From positions 1-64,000 of the IMG/VR virus record IMGVR_UViG_3300034031_000013: a stretch of 64,000 bases of DNA, one strand, 5' to 3'. The notes under the pieces were generated by a model, which saw nothing but the letters and a program-made list of their open reading frames with translations, was not told the origin of the DNA and did no database searches. This document shows, one piece after another, positions 1 to 6,816 of the stretch; the first letter of the stretch is position 1, and each line of letters opens with the position of its first letter. Source of the stretch: a virus. The position numbers and the translations under genes were made by a program.

Positions 1-141
1 CGGACGCAAGATTGCGGACTGCAAATATATACAGTCCTAACCTCGGTAAACAGCCATCCCATGAGTGGTCTCTCATTAGGCGTAAGTGTTTATCGGGGCT
101 TTCTTGTTAAACAAATATACGAAATTTAGTAACTTAGTATT

Positions 142-273
142 ATGTCAACCGAGGATAAGAAAAACCCAAAAGAAGCATCTAATATCTTTCATAGCATTAT
201 GAAAGCATCGGTAAAGCCCAAGAAAACCGATAAGGAAACAAAGGACAAACCTAAGTCTAAGCCTAAGAAGTGA
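142..273 (+). CDS. Small lysine-rich protein, 43 aa
   Basis: Short open frame with a plausible ATG, ending in TGA that overlaps the next gene's start. The product is strongly basic with a C-terminal lysine/proline-rich tail (KPKSKPKK). I do not recognise a family. It looks like one of the small charged proteins common at the edges of phage operons. The 17-bp AT-rich stretch in front has no clear Shine-Dalgarno, as is usual in Bacteroidota. Confidence 0.55.
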   Translation: MSTEDKKNPKEASNIFHSIMKASVKPKKTDKETKDKPKSKPKK

Positions 274-449
274 AAGACACGAACGGGGTAATACTTGGGG
301 TTATGTGTTTAGGAATGAGTATTTACTTATTCTATCCGCGGGCGAAAAAAGCAAACAGTAAACTCGAAGTGTACTTCCGTGTCAAAGCGGTTATAGGTGG
401 CATAATATCACTAACCGTTGGAATTTACTTACTGGTAAACAATCTCTGA
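270..449 (+). CDS. Small membrane protein, 59 aa, two transmembrane segments
   Basis: GTG start overlapping the stop of the preceding gene (GTGA arrangement), which argues for translational coupling. Two hydrophobic stretches (about residues 7-22 and 40-56) are separated by a basic loop (RAKKANSK), so the protein probably lies in the inner membrane as a hairpin. The size and topology would suit a holin or an exclusion protein, but nothing identifies the function. An internal ATG at 303 would remove part of the first membrane segment. Confidence 0.5.
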   Translation: MKDTNGVILGVMCLGMSIYLFYPRAKKANSKLEVYFRVKAVIGGIISLTVGIYLLVNNL

Positions 450-576
450 GCCTCGTGGTCTAACACGTATATAGTCTCCTATTATGTGGTAGGCGAAATG
501 GATAAATCAGGGTTATTGAAAGGGATAAGCGGCAATTTCTTAGTTTACAGATCACAAATAACAAAATACAAGGGCC

Positions 577-849
577 ATGAATAAAGAATACAACCAAGCC
601 TCCGAGGAAGAGAGGGAAGCAGAATACGAAAGATGTAAAGACCCGCTGTATCTGTACAACAATTATTGGCAGATAGACGGCAAGCCTGTAACACCTATGA
701 CGAGGGAAGAATGGGATGCTAGGAAAGATTACTTCGAATTAATTAGACAGCGAAGAGTGCCAGCAAGAAGTCTTGAATATTATACCGATCAAGCGATTAA
801 AGCAATAAGAAAGTTTCCTTTAACCCCTAATGAAGCAATAAAGAAATGA
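577..849 (+). CDS. Hypothetical protein, 90 aa
   Basis: Hydrophilic, rich in Glu, Lys, Tyr and Arg. A central section carries 'YNNYWQIDGKPVTPMT', a style seen in phage proteins of unknown function. The stop codon overlaps the start of the next gene (ATGA), so the two are probably co-translated. No catalytic motif seen. Confidence 0.7.
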   Translation: MNKEYNQASEEEREAEYERCKDPLYLYNNYWQIDGKPVTPMTREEWDARKDYFELIRQRRVPARSLEYYTDQAIKAIRKFPLTPNEAIKK

Positions 850-1103
850 ACAACGATTATAAATTCTACACAATAGCAATAGACTATCACTCAGGAAAAC
901 CATTGAACGATATGTTAAATATAAGTTCTGATGCCCTAGAGTTTGAATATGCCGAATTTGGCGAAGGAACGAGCGTTAGAGGGCTTCAATATTGGGACAC
1001 AGAGAAAAGTGCCATGAAGCGTGAAATGTACGTAGAACTCGCTAAAATAGGCGAAGCGGTTAGGCGCATCCATAAACTACACTCCGAAAGAATACCCGCC
1101 TAA
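846..1103 (+). CDS. Hypothetical protein, 85 aa
   Basis: Begins inside the stop codon of the upstream gene. The N-terminal half is acidic and the C-terminal half forms a basic helix (EAVRRIHKLHSER). It contains 'GTSVRGLQYWDTE', which resembles 'RTSVRGFDELE' in the small gene at 7978; the two may share a short conserved element. Function unknown. It is the last gene before about 1.1 kb without convincing coding sequence. Confidence 0.65.
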   Translation: MNNDYKFYTIAIDYHSGKPLNDMLNISSDALEFEYAEFGEGTSVRGLQYWDTEKSAMKREMYVELAKIGEAVRRIHKLHSERIPA

Positions 1104-2146
1104 TCCATCAAAACTGCCTTGATATTCTCACTAAACTTGTCCTATTCCAAACACAATAGGGCAACGAGTAGTAACGCCTCAACTACCAAACTTCAAGAAC
1201 CCCACTTGTTGGATAGCTTAAAATAAGACTTCCGAATAAGACAAGTATACTTTGCAATTCACAACCCCGTACTTAACACTGTTCCCGAGCATTCATTATC
1301 GTTACAATCTTTTTAATTGCACAACTATACTAGAGGGGGTTTCCTATCTGCCGAAGGCTACTATACAGCTTACTAGTCTATCCTCCATACTCAAGGTGGT
1401 TTAAGGTGAAACGATCCCAGGGTGAAGCTCTAGGGGTGAAAAAAAATTGCAAAAAATATTTTCGAGGTCTAGCGTTCAGTATAATCCCCCTAGTCAACCG
1501 CTCCTCATCATAATTGGGGAATGGGGCCGGGGCTTCGACCGCCTACCCCCTCAAAACGCAAATCAATCCCCTTAGCCAGTCTCTTACCCCTTAGTGACAT
1601 TGGTACATGGTAAACGGCAACAAGGCTATTAGATGCGCTTACAATCGCTCTACTAGTCTGCATGGGGAACCTGTTCTGTTGCGCTTCGAGGGGGAAAGAG
1701 TTAATCAATGTGTATTACAATCGCATAATCCACCAGTATACACACTGTATTACTAGCTGATTGTCAAGGGTTAATGAGATTGATTGGATTGGCTTAGTGT
1801 AGAGTAAGGGGTAGTCACCGCCTCAAAACACCACTTATATCCCAATTCCACCCAACAATATATAATTCTGCCTTATCCTCATTTCACCAAACATAATTCT
1901 ACCTGTGCTGCCTCAACCCGCTCTAACGTGTTACTCAAGGCATTTAACAGTATGTTATTAGGGGTGTTACTACAGTGTATCTGATATTACGCTGTTTAAA
2001 GCCCTGTGCTGAATTGTATTGTGTTTGTGGGGTTGTTATATGGTTTGGGTATATTAGGCTGTTATATGGGAGATATAGCCTTAATGACAATAATGTCTTA
2101 TGATTGGTTAGTGGTTTGTATTATATTGTTATTGTCTATATATAAG
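1104..2146. other. Gene-free region of about 1 kb
   Basis: No reading frame here has convincing codon use. The frames that do exist (minus 1508-1708; plus 2006-2242) need TTG or GTG starts and read like noise. The stretch is C- and T-rich on the plus strand, with an A-tract near 1440-1465. Such a region next to a repressor gene could hold a replication origin, a packaging site or untranslated RNA. I see no repeat array that would prove any of these. Confidence 0.6.
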
Positions 2147-2180
2147 AACTCCCTTTACAATGCCAGTCATAAAGGGAGTT
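2147..2180 (-). terminator. Perfect 10-bp inverted repeat, probable terminator
   Basis: AACTCCCTTT at 2147-2156 pairs perfectly with AAAGGGAGTT at 2171-2180 around a 14-nt loop. It lies 7 nt past the stop of the minus-strand gene 2188-2319, which suggests it ends that transcript. The T-run after it is weak, so termination may be partial. Confidence 0.5.
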
Positions 2181-2187
2181 TAACTAC

Positions 2188-2319
2188 TCAAATTACTACC
2201 TCGTTTAATCGGGGCTTGAGTACAATCTCATCAACCTCCTGATCTAACAGGCTAAAGTATTCACTCATAGAGATAGTTTTCCAGAATGAAGGCGCTTTAG
2301 TTGTTGGGTCAATAATCAT
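2188..2319 (-). CDS. Hypothetical protein, 43 aa
   Basis: ATG start and TGA stop; acidic product with 'FWKTISMSEYFSLLDQEVDEI'-type helical content and no recognisable family. The start overlaps the stop of a 17-codon upstream frame (2311-2364), and a stem-loop follows the stop, so it has the layout of a real small transcription unit downstream of the repressor. It could be a repressor partner or anti-repressor, but that is a guess from position. Confidence 0.5.
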   Translation of the reverse strand: MIIDPTTKAPSFWKTISMSEYFSLLDQEVDEIVLKPRLNEVVI

Positions 2320-2364
2320 TTTCACTTGCGGTGTGTGGTGTGTTTCCCTTTCCTTTTTCATCAT
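2311..2364 (-). CDS. Possible 17-aa leader peptide
   Basis: Starts ATGATG after an A-rich leader and ends in TGA, overlapping the next start by 9 bases. The product is charged (KKERETHH). It may simply be a leader that couples translation to the 43-aa gene downstream. Confidence 0.3.
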
Positions 2365-2973
2365 CGTTTTTTGTTTAGTTAGTTGATTTTTATTGTATTA
2401 GTGTATTGGCAGGTGCAACTTATCCAGCAATTCGATGTTATTAAACAAGAATAGCGTGGAACTGCTCTTTGAATCTTTCCTGCTCTGGTACTTGGTCTAC
2501 CAAACGGAGATTGAAACAAGGATACAGTTACCACGCTATTTTTGCGATGGGCTGTGCGCTTTGTTCCTTTCATCTCCGTTAAATTAAACTGACCAAGTTT
2601 TGAGCCGGATAAAGGTGTTATGCTTCGCTTTATAATGAGTTTATGTATAGGTTATTTCATAGGCGGTAGTTTGTCCTCTTTCATCTAATACAATAGATAC
2701 TAAAAAGGGTTGACGAATATAATAGTTTTTTTGCGTTAAGTACGTGTATACGTTTGAGATTATTTTTTTGTTTTAATTATTTTATTTATTCTAAGCGAAA
2801 CGAAGCTATTTTAAAGCGTTTAGATCGCATGTAATATCTTAATGATAGTTGTACTAGGTTAAATGTTTTTAGCTCATCACAGGCCGTAGAAATGCTCTTT
2901 ACTGCCAAACCCCGTATATCTCTATACAGGGCAGGCATAATTATAGAGACTTGCGGTAACTATAATTATCTCT
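2365..2973. other. Gene-free region downstream of the repressor
   Basis: Apart from the stem-loop at 2450-2543 I see no convincing gene here. The minus frame 2379-2573 has a fair ribosome-site-like GGAG, but its product is compositionally odd and overlaps the inverted repeat, so I treat it as non-coding. 2700-2860 is very AT-rich with T-runs. Confidence 0.5.
2450..2543 (+). ncRNA. Long-stem RNA hairpin ending in a T-run
   Basis: AATAGCGTGG-AACTG at 2450-2464 pairs with CAGTT-A-CCACGCTATT at 2525-2540, giving 15 bp with one bulged A, followed by TTTTT at 2539-2543. The 60-nt loop holds a second hairpin (TGGTA 2486-2490 with TACCA 2498-2502). This is the form of a small structured RNA with its own terminator on the plus strand. 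It would be antisense to any leftward repressor transcript, which suggests a role in the lysis-lysogeny switch. No promoter was identified for it. Confidence 0.4.
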
Positions 2974-3315
2974 TTAATCTCTTTTGTTTGTAAGTAAATT
3001 AAATAGCTTCTCTTTATCTGCTTTGAGTTCTTCTATTAATTGATTCTTACTATCTATCAATTGATCTTTAGTATTTAATATTTCCTGAACAGCCGGTGTA
3101 AACCCCATTTCAACTGGCGCAGGTTCAATAAGGAGCGCAAGATCAATGTTTAACTTTGTCTTTACATTCTCTATCATATCCAAGCTAAGTTTATCTCTAC
3201 CACACCAAGCAGTAAGCGTTTGGCGGCTTATTCCTAAACTCTTTGCGGCATCTTCCATTCTTAACCCATTGTTTTGCAAAGCTTGTTTTAAAATAATTCC
3301 CTTGATTTTCAGCAT
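2974..3315 (-). CDS. XRE-type helix-turn-helix repressor, 113 aa
   Basis: Residues about 15-50 form a classic helix-turn-helix (RMEDAAKSLGISRQTLTAW). The rest is a charged, heptad-like helix (KDQLIDSKNQLIEELKADKEKL) that should mediate dimerisation. There is no S24/LexA-type protease domain, so induction would need an anti-repressor rather than self-cleavage. I start it at the ATG at 3315 because the upstream TTG overlaps a -7 box (3331-3338). It faces the rightward early promoter at 3352-3382, which carries a palindrome between its two promoter elements, the arrangement of a phage immunity repressor. Confidence 0.85.
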   Translation of the reverse strand: MLKIKGIILKQALQNNGLRMEDAAKSLGISRQTLTAWCGRDKLSLDMIENVKTKLNIDLALLIEPAPVEMGFTPAVQEILNTKDQLIDSKNQLIEELKADKEKLFNLLTNKRD

Positions 3316-3330
3316 GTTATGTATTTGTGA

Positions 3331-3338
3331 CAAAAATA
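3331..3338 (-). promoter_or_regulatory. Probable promoter -7 box for the repressor gene
   Basis: Read on the minus strand this is TATTTTTG, an exact TAnnTTTG Bacteroidota -7 element, 15 bp before the repressor ATG. A -33 TTG is not obvious. Confidence 0.45.
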
Positions 3339-3351
3339 ACTATTTATTTAC

Positions 3352-3382
3352 TTGACAGATGTAAACATTTACTTTACATTTG
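3352..3382 (+). promoter_or_regulatory. Rightward early promoter with embedded operator
   Basis: TTG at 3352-3354, a 20-bp gap, then TACATTTG at 3375-3382 match the Bacteroidota housekeeping promoter. Between them sits the palindrome GTAAACATTTAC (3361-3372), and further GTAAATA-like half sites lie nearby. A repressor bound there would block RNA polymerase directly. The promoter would drive the early operon starting at 3445 or 3606. Confidence 0.65.
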
Positions 3383-3444
3383 TTTTGTCATTAGGAATTA
3401 ACGACTTCACAAAAGTACAACTTTTAATCAAATAACCAAACAAG

Positions 3445-3522
3445 ATGAAAACAGTAGCACAGATAGCATTAAATGTACAATCACTACAATATTTAAAACT
3501 ATTTGTAACAATTTGTAAATAA
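3445..3522 (+). CDS. Possible 25-aa leader peptide
   Basis: ATG to TAA, first frame after the early promoter. The product is short and partly hydrophobic (LKLFVTIC). It could be a leader or the remnant of a gene; only its position supports it. Confidence 0.3.
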   Translation: MKTVAQIALNVQSLQYLKLFVTICK

Positions 3523-3590
3523 CTCTTGTATTAATAAATAATTAGTTACACATTTGCTTTACAATAACCAACAATAACATTACAACATTT

Positions 3591-3602
3591 AAAAGACTTG
3601 CA
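3591..3602 (+). repeat. Leader motif AAAAGACTTGCA, copy 1
   Basis: Twelve-base motif ending 3 nt before the ATG at 3606. Identical copies precede three more genes (4234, 4939, 5361), see findings. Confidence 0.75.
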
Positions 3603-3605
3603 AAC

Positions 3606-4214
3606 ATGAAAACAACAATCACTTTAACAGACGAGAAACTTCAAGACATCTACACAGATGAACAATTTAGAAACCAAGTAGCGAACGCACACAGTTGCCT
3701 TGATTCAAATCACAATTTCAAACACAAGCAAACCTGCTCTTATCCTACTACATATATAGTAACAGAGGAACAAATTGAATTAGCCAAAGTAGAGAAATTA
3801 AGAGCCAAAGAGCAATTCATTAAAGACCACGAAAACGCTTTAATCTTTATCGGCATGGGCATGACTTATGAGCCGACGGAGGGCAATGATGTAGGAAACT
3901 ACAGAGTAAGAACACAATTCACTAACCCAAATGGCAGAACCTTCTTTATAGAGGTTTGCGGAGGCAGCAACGATTACAAATCTCATGTAACATACTCGAT
4001 TGATGTTGATTTACAAAAGAGAAGAGAAAGCGAAAAACCATATATACAAGACTACTACAACTATAACGGCTTAGAAAGAAACGCTAACCCGATATATACA
4101 AAAGAAAGCTTATTAAGCCTTGTAAATCGTCAATTCGACTGCAATTTCTCTGAAATTATAATAGATAACTACAATCTATCGCCGGACGATATCACCTGCA
4201 AAAGCCCTAATTAA
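3606..4214 (+). CDS. Early protein of unknown function, 202 aa
   Basis: First sizeable gene of the early operon. Hydrophilic, acidic and aromatic-rich, with no signal peptide or membrane segment. The middle (about residues 80-140) reads like a compact beta-rich domain (YRVRTQF, FFIEVCGG, VTYSIDVD). The C-terminus is acidic. It belongs to no family I recognise. Its place straight after the repressor-controlled promoter suggests an immediate-early takeover or anti-host function. Preceded by the 12-base leader motif rather than a Shine-Dalgarno. Confidence 0.75.
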   Translation: MKTTITLTDEKLQDIYTDEQFRNQVANAHSCLDSNHNFKHKQTCSYPTTYIVTEEQIELAKVEKLRAKEQFIKDHENALIFIGMGMTYEPTEGNDVGNYRVRTQFTNPNGRTFFIEVCGGSNDYKSHVTYSIDVDLQKRRESEKPYIQDYYNYNGLERNANPIYTKESLLSLVNRQFDCNFSEIIIDNYNLSPDDITCKSPN

Positions 4215-4233
4215 TCAAATATTAGCCACTACT

Positions 4234-4245
4234 AAAAGACTTGCA
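4234..4245 (+). repeat. Leader motif AAAAGACTTGCA, copy 2
   Basis: Ends 2 nt before the ATG at 4248. Confidence 0.75.
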
Positions 4246-4247
4246 CC

Positions 4248-4490
4248 ATGAACTGGAATAACATTGACTTAAAATCTAATTACGAGGCTTCACAAAACAT
4301 ACTAGAGCCTTTAAGCTTCGACATTCTCTTACTAGAAATACACTGCAATGCAAGAGAGATAAACGAGGCAACAGTTACCGCACAATTCGAAGAAGATTTA
4401 AGAAGCAAGATAGCGTCAGCGCGGGAAATATTCAAAGCCAACCTTGTAAATATTGTAAACCACGCTAAGGAAGAAAGGGCAAAACCATGA
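4248..4490 (+). CDS. Hypothetical protein, 80 aa, helical
   Basis: Mostly alpha-helical and charged (EEDLRSKIASAREIFKANL), cytoplasmic by composition. Stop overlaps the start of the next small gene (ATGA). Preceded by the second copy of the leader motif. Unknown function. Confidence 0.7.
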   Translation: MNWNNIDLKSNYEASQNILEPLSFDILLLEIHCNAREINEATVTAQFEEDLRSKIASAREIFKANLVNIVNHAKEERAKP

Positions 4491-4561
4491 AAATCATAAA
4501 AGCCCTTGCATGGATATGCGCAGTATTCCTGCTTATCCGACAGCTAATGAGTAAAGAATAA
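4487..4561 (+). CDS. Tiny membrane peptide, 24 aa
   Basis: ATG overlaps the upstream stop. One hydrophobic segment (LAWICAVFLLI) flanked by Lys/Arg on both sides. Such single-span peptides are common in phage early operons. It is the last frame before a 390-nt non-coding stretch. Confidence 0.45.
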   Translation: MKIIKALAWICAVFLLIRQLMSKE

Positions 4562-4577
4562 ACAAATGGTTAGTTGA

Positions 4578-4632
4578 TGCCTGATTGACGACAGGACTTG
4601 AGAAAGTCAGAGGCTCGTAACCTCGTCAGGCA
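4578..4632 (+). ncRNA. Three-way-junction RNA, tRNA-like outline
   Basis: TGCCTGA (4578-4584) pairs with TCAGGCA (4626-4632), closing two inner hairpins: GACTT-GAGA-AAGTC (4595-4608) and GAGG-CTCGTAA-CCTC (4610-4624, seven-base loop). This resembles a tRNA acceptor, D-arm and anticodon arm without a T-arm. It is the first folded element of the gene-free stretch 4562-4954 that ends in the hammerhead ribozyme. More stems occur further on (for example CTGAA-AGAG-TTCAG near 4768), so the whole stretch is probably one structured RNA. Confidence 0.45.
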
Positions 4633-4861
4633 CTAAGTGAAACAGCAAAGAGAGGGAATAAGCCGTTTGCCTCTGAAAATAAAGCTAAAGTAAAAGACCA
4701 ATCGAAAGTGATTGTAGGGTATATGCTTTAACACCCGAAACAAAGGTTAAGCCGTCCAGCAGACTGAAAGAGTTCAGGAATTTAAAAGAGCCTGATTTAA
4801 TTACTGCATCATAATCGGAACGAAACAACCCCTCAAGCTTGAAATAGTGCTACGGGCATAA

Positions 4862-4933
4862 GTTAAAAGACTATACGTCTATAGCTCAATGCTATACTGA
4901 TGAGGCCAAAGGGAAGAGGCCGAAACGTTTAAC
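4862..4933 (+). ncRNA. Hammerhead ribozyme, type III topology
   Basis: All core elements are present in order. CTGATGA is at 4897-4903. Stem II is GGCC (4904-4907) with GGCC (4918-4921). GAAA follows at 4922-4925. Stem I is TATAGC (4880-4885) with GCTATA (4891-4896) around a five-base loop. Stem III is ACGT (4875-4878) with ACGT (4925-4928), extended across a bulge by GTTAA (4862-4866) with TTAAC (4929-4933). The base before the cut is C4879 in a GUC triplet, so self-cleavage is predicted between 4879 and 4880. Because stem III carries both ends, it is type III. Cleavage would separate the upstream structured RNA and genes from the gene at 4955. Confidence 0.88.
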
Positions 4934-4938
4934 TAATT

Positions 4939-4950
4939 AAAAGACTTGCA
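4939..4950 (+). repeat. Leader motif AAAAGACTTGCA, copy 3
   Basis: Lies between the hammerhead and the ATG at 4955. Confidence 0.75.
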
Positions 4951-4954
4951 AATT

Positions 4955-5320
4955 ATGGGGACTTTAAAAACATTGGACTTACCTAACCACATTCAAGAAC
5001 TTACCCTTTGCGATAAGGATAATTTAAGTTTCGATTATCAAAACAATAGTCACTATTGGATGACAGAAACAGAGGAAGAGTATAAAAAGGTACTGTCTAA
5101 AATAGACAAGTTGAAGATGGAAAATAAAACATACCTAATATATGCATGGTATGATATTTCCTCATTCGATTATTGGAAACGAGAAAGAGATACCAATTAC
5201 ATCCAATTAACGGTAGTTATTAAAAAACCAATTCTCACCAACAAACAGATATACAGATTAGAAAACGACCTAAATAAATTAGACACAAAAGCGTGTATAA
5301 TCCTTTCGGACATAAACTAG
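4955..5320 (+). CDS. Hypothetical protein, 121 aa
   Basis: I choose the ATG at 4955 because the TTG nine bases upstream is part of the conserved leader motif. Charged and tyrosine/tryptophan-rich, with a beta-like core (KTYLIYAWYDIS, IQLTVVIKKPI). No family recognised. It is the gene whose mRNA would gain a new 5' end from hammerhead cleavage 75 nt upstream. Confidence 0.7.
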   Translation: MGTLKTLDLPNHIQELTLCDKDNLSFDYQNNSHYWMTETEEEYKKVLSKIDKLKMENKTYLIYAWYDISSFDYWKRERDTNYIQLTVVIKKPILTNKQIYRLENDLNKLDTKACIILSDIN

Positions 5321-5360
5321 AATTAACCCCTATGAATATTAACACGCCTTAAACCACTAA

Positions 5361-5372
5361 AAAAGACTTGCA
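5361..5372 (+). repeat. Leader motif AAAAGACTTGCA, copy 4
   Basis: The last A of the motif is the first base of the ATG at 5372. Confidence 0.75.
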
Positions 5373-5626
5373 TGAAAAAGATCATCATCACATTATCAAT
5401 TGTATTTAGTGCCTTTCTAGTACAGGCACAGACAGCAAAGAAAGACCCTACAGGTAATTACATAGAGGTAACCAAAGAAAGCACCGCAAAATTAACGGAT
5501 AAAACCTTTACCACCTTAAAAGGCGAAGTTTTTAAGGTCTACGAAACGGACAAAGGGAGGCTATTTGTAAAGCGCAAGAGTGCCAAGACTGGCAAATCTT
5601 ACAATCAATATCTAAAAGTTAATTAG
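5372..5626 (+). CDS. Secreted or periplasmic protein, 84 aa
   Basis: Clear signal peptide (residues 1-19, KKIIITLSIVFSAFLVQAQ) of the Bacteroidota type ending in AQA/AQT. The mature part, about 65 residues, is basic with a conserved-looking stretch (TLKGEVFKVYETDKGRLFVKR). Similar small exported proteins are frequent in Bacteroidota chromosomes and phages without known function. An envelope role in the infected or lysogenic cell is plausible. Confidence 0.75.
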   Translation: MKKIIITLSIVFSAFLVQAQTAKKDPTGNYIEVTKESTAKLTDKTFTTLKGEVFKVYETDKGRLFVKRKSAKTGKSYNQYLKVN

Positions 5627-5637
5627 GAGGCTGAAAG

Positions 5638-5832
5638 ATGGAAAATAAGCCACTTACAAAAAGCCAAGCCATTCAAGCCTGTAAAAAGGAGCTAAGAGAG
5701 TGGATAATGGTTAAACGCCTATATCATTTAAGGATAGACGAAATTAACGCCTGTACGGTACGAGTAAGCGCAGTACATGACGGAGTTTATTACAGTAGAC
5801 AAGCAAAGTTTAACACCAATGAGCCATTTTAA
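5638..5832 (+). CDS. Hypothetical protein, 64 aa
   Basis: One of the few genes here with a strong Shine-Dalgarno (GGAGG, 7 bases before ATG). Basic N-terminal helix followed by a beta-like half (CTVRVSAVHDGVYYSRQAKF). Its end overlaps the start of the next small gene in another frame. Unknown function. Confidence 0.65.
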   Translation: MENKPLTKSQAIQACKKELREWIMVKRLYHLRIDEINACTVRVSAVHDGVYYSRQAKFNTNEPF

Positions 5833-5941
5833 AATATGCTTTCTAATTGGTCACAATTGGAAAGGCTTGCCAGGGTATTTAGATATATCAAATTTAGTTT
5901 ATAAAAAGAAATTTTGCAAACGATGTTTAGCAACCAAATGA
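5819..5941 (+). CDS. Small zinc-finger-like protein, 40 aa
   Basis: Overlaps the preceding gene by 14 bases and has its own ATG. The pattern C-x6-W-x18-CKRC, with 'FLIGHNWKG' early on, matches the layout of small phage proteins that bind zinc with a GH-W element and a terminal CxxC. Its stop overlaps the next ATG. Reading all three overlapping small genes (5819, 5938, 6072) with ATGA junctions gives a continuous coding run. Confidence 0.6.
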   Translation: MSHFKICFLIGHNWKGLPGYLDISNLVYKKKFCKRCLATK

Positions 5942-6075
5942 AACTCTTTCTCCCCCTCCTATTAGCCTTTTTAATAGGCGTTACACTAGGCTTGATACTA
6001 GGAACAAGGAAACCAAAGCTAAACTACTTACAGCCTCAAAACTGCATCGCTCACCCTCCTATATTCAGGGCATGA
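5938..6075 (+). CDS. Small membrane protein, 45 aa
   Basis: ATG overlaps the stop of the previous gene and the TGA overlaps the ATG of the next. N-terminal hydrophobic helix (LFLPLLLAFLIGVTLGLILG) then a basic, proline-rich tail. Likely a single-span inner-membrane protein. A longer form could begin at 5923. Confidence 0.55.
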   Translation: MKLFLPLLLAFLIGVTLGLILGTRKPKLNYLQPQNCIAHPPIFRA

Positions 6076-6269
6076 AAGAGTATCAAAGACAGCTAAGAGA
6101 GGGAGGGGTTAAAGCATTGCTAATCAAGTTAGACGTTAAAGAAAAGCAGGAACGCTACGAGGAATGTGAGGAAATAGTTCAGGCTATCAGAGAGTTTAAC
6201 CAAGCGAATGAAAAGAACTATCCTACCCGATTAACAACGGATTTAAAAAAGCAATTACAATTAACATGA
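6072..6269 (+). CDS. Hypothetical helical protein, 65 aa
   Basis: Highly charged helix throughout (KEKQERYEECEEIVQAIREFNQA); probably a coiled coil. Overlaps both neighbours by 4 bases. Unknown function. Confidence 0.65.
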   Translation: MKEYQRQLREGGVKALLIKLDVKEKQERYEECEEIVQAIREFNQANEKNYPTRLTTDLKKQLQLT

Positions 6270-6436
6270 ATAAAGAAACAAACTTCATAGGCTATTCCAA
6301 TGGAGTACCCTATGATATACTTGATATAAGGCACGATAAGGAGAATATCGGGTTAATACGTGTATTTGGATTTGATGCGCCTGTATGGTGCTTATTTGAT
6401 CGGATAACGCAAAGGAGTTCAATTAATGGAAAGTAA
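6266..6436 (+). CDS. Hypothetical protein, 56 aa
   Basis: Overlaps the previous stop. Aromatic and beta-rich (YSNGVPYDILDIRH, GLIRVFGFDAPVW). No family recognised; included because it fits exactly between overlapping genes with no gap. Confidence 0.55.
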   Translation: MNKETNFIGYSNGVPYDILDIRHDKENIGLIRVFGFDAPVWCLFDRITQRSSINGK

Positions 6437-6439
6437 GAT

Positions 6440-6640
6440 ATGTATTCGCTTTTAACAATCATAGATGCGCGTATTCAAGCGTACGACATAAACCTTACCC
6501 AATGCGAAAATAACCTTGAAGCTGAATATTGGAGAGGCAGGTTAGCGGAAGCAATGGAACTATTACAGGAAGTGTTAAACATGGCAGAGGCAGACAGTGA
6601 CGAAAATGATGATTTTGAACCTTATCTCGGTCAGGATTAA
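6440..6640 (+). CDS. Hypothetical acidic helical protein, 66 aa
   Basis: Amphipathic helices then a strongly acidic tail (EADSDENDDFEPYL). The stop TAA shares its last base with the next ATG. Acidic small phage proteins can mimic DNA or bind host enzymes, but no motif supports that here. Confidence 0.65.
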   Translation: MYSLLTIIDARIQAYDINLTQCENNLEAEYWRGRLAEAMELLQEVLNMAEADSDENDDFEPYLGQD

Positions 6641-6816
6641 TGGAAACACGCCAAATAACAACCATCCGCAACGCCCTTAACAGACGCAAGGAGATAAGAC
6701 AAGGGCTAAAGTGTACTAACATAGCCTATGACCTTTGGATAGCTAGTTTAAGCTATGAAACAGGGCTAACAGTAGAATTTATAATTGATAATCTGGAAAT
6801 AATTAAGGAGCTATGA
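6640..6816 (+). CDS. Hypothetical protein, 58 aa
   Basis: Starts on the last base of the previous stop (TAATG) and ends overlapping the next start (ATGA). Basic N-terminal half (RNALNRRKEIRQG), then a helical part. Possibly a small nucleic-acid-binding protein; unproven. Confidence 0.55.
   Translation: METRQITTIRNALNRRKEIRQGLKCTNIAYDLWIASLSYETGLTVEFIIDNLEIIKEL

Noticed and set aside
1508-1708. Minus-strand frame of 66 codons
   Set aside because: Needs a TTG start, has Pro/Gly-rich random-looking sequence and no neighbours or signals.
2006-2242. Plus-strand frame of 78 codons, hydrophobic first half
   Set aside because: GTG start without ribosome signal, runs through the perfect inverted repeat at 2147-2180 and over the minus gene; looks like AT-rich noise.
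2379-2573. Minus-strand frame of 64 codons
   Set aside because: It has GGAG before its ATG, but covers the 15-bp RNA stem and its product has a Cys- and Ser-rich composition unlike its neighbours.
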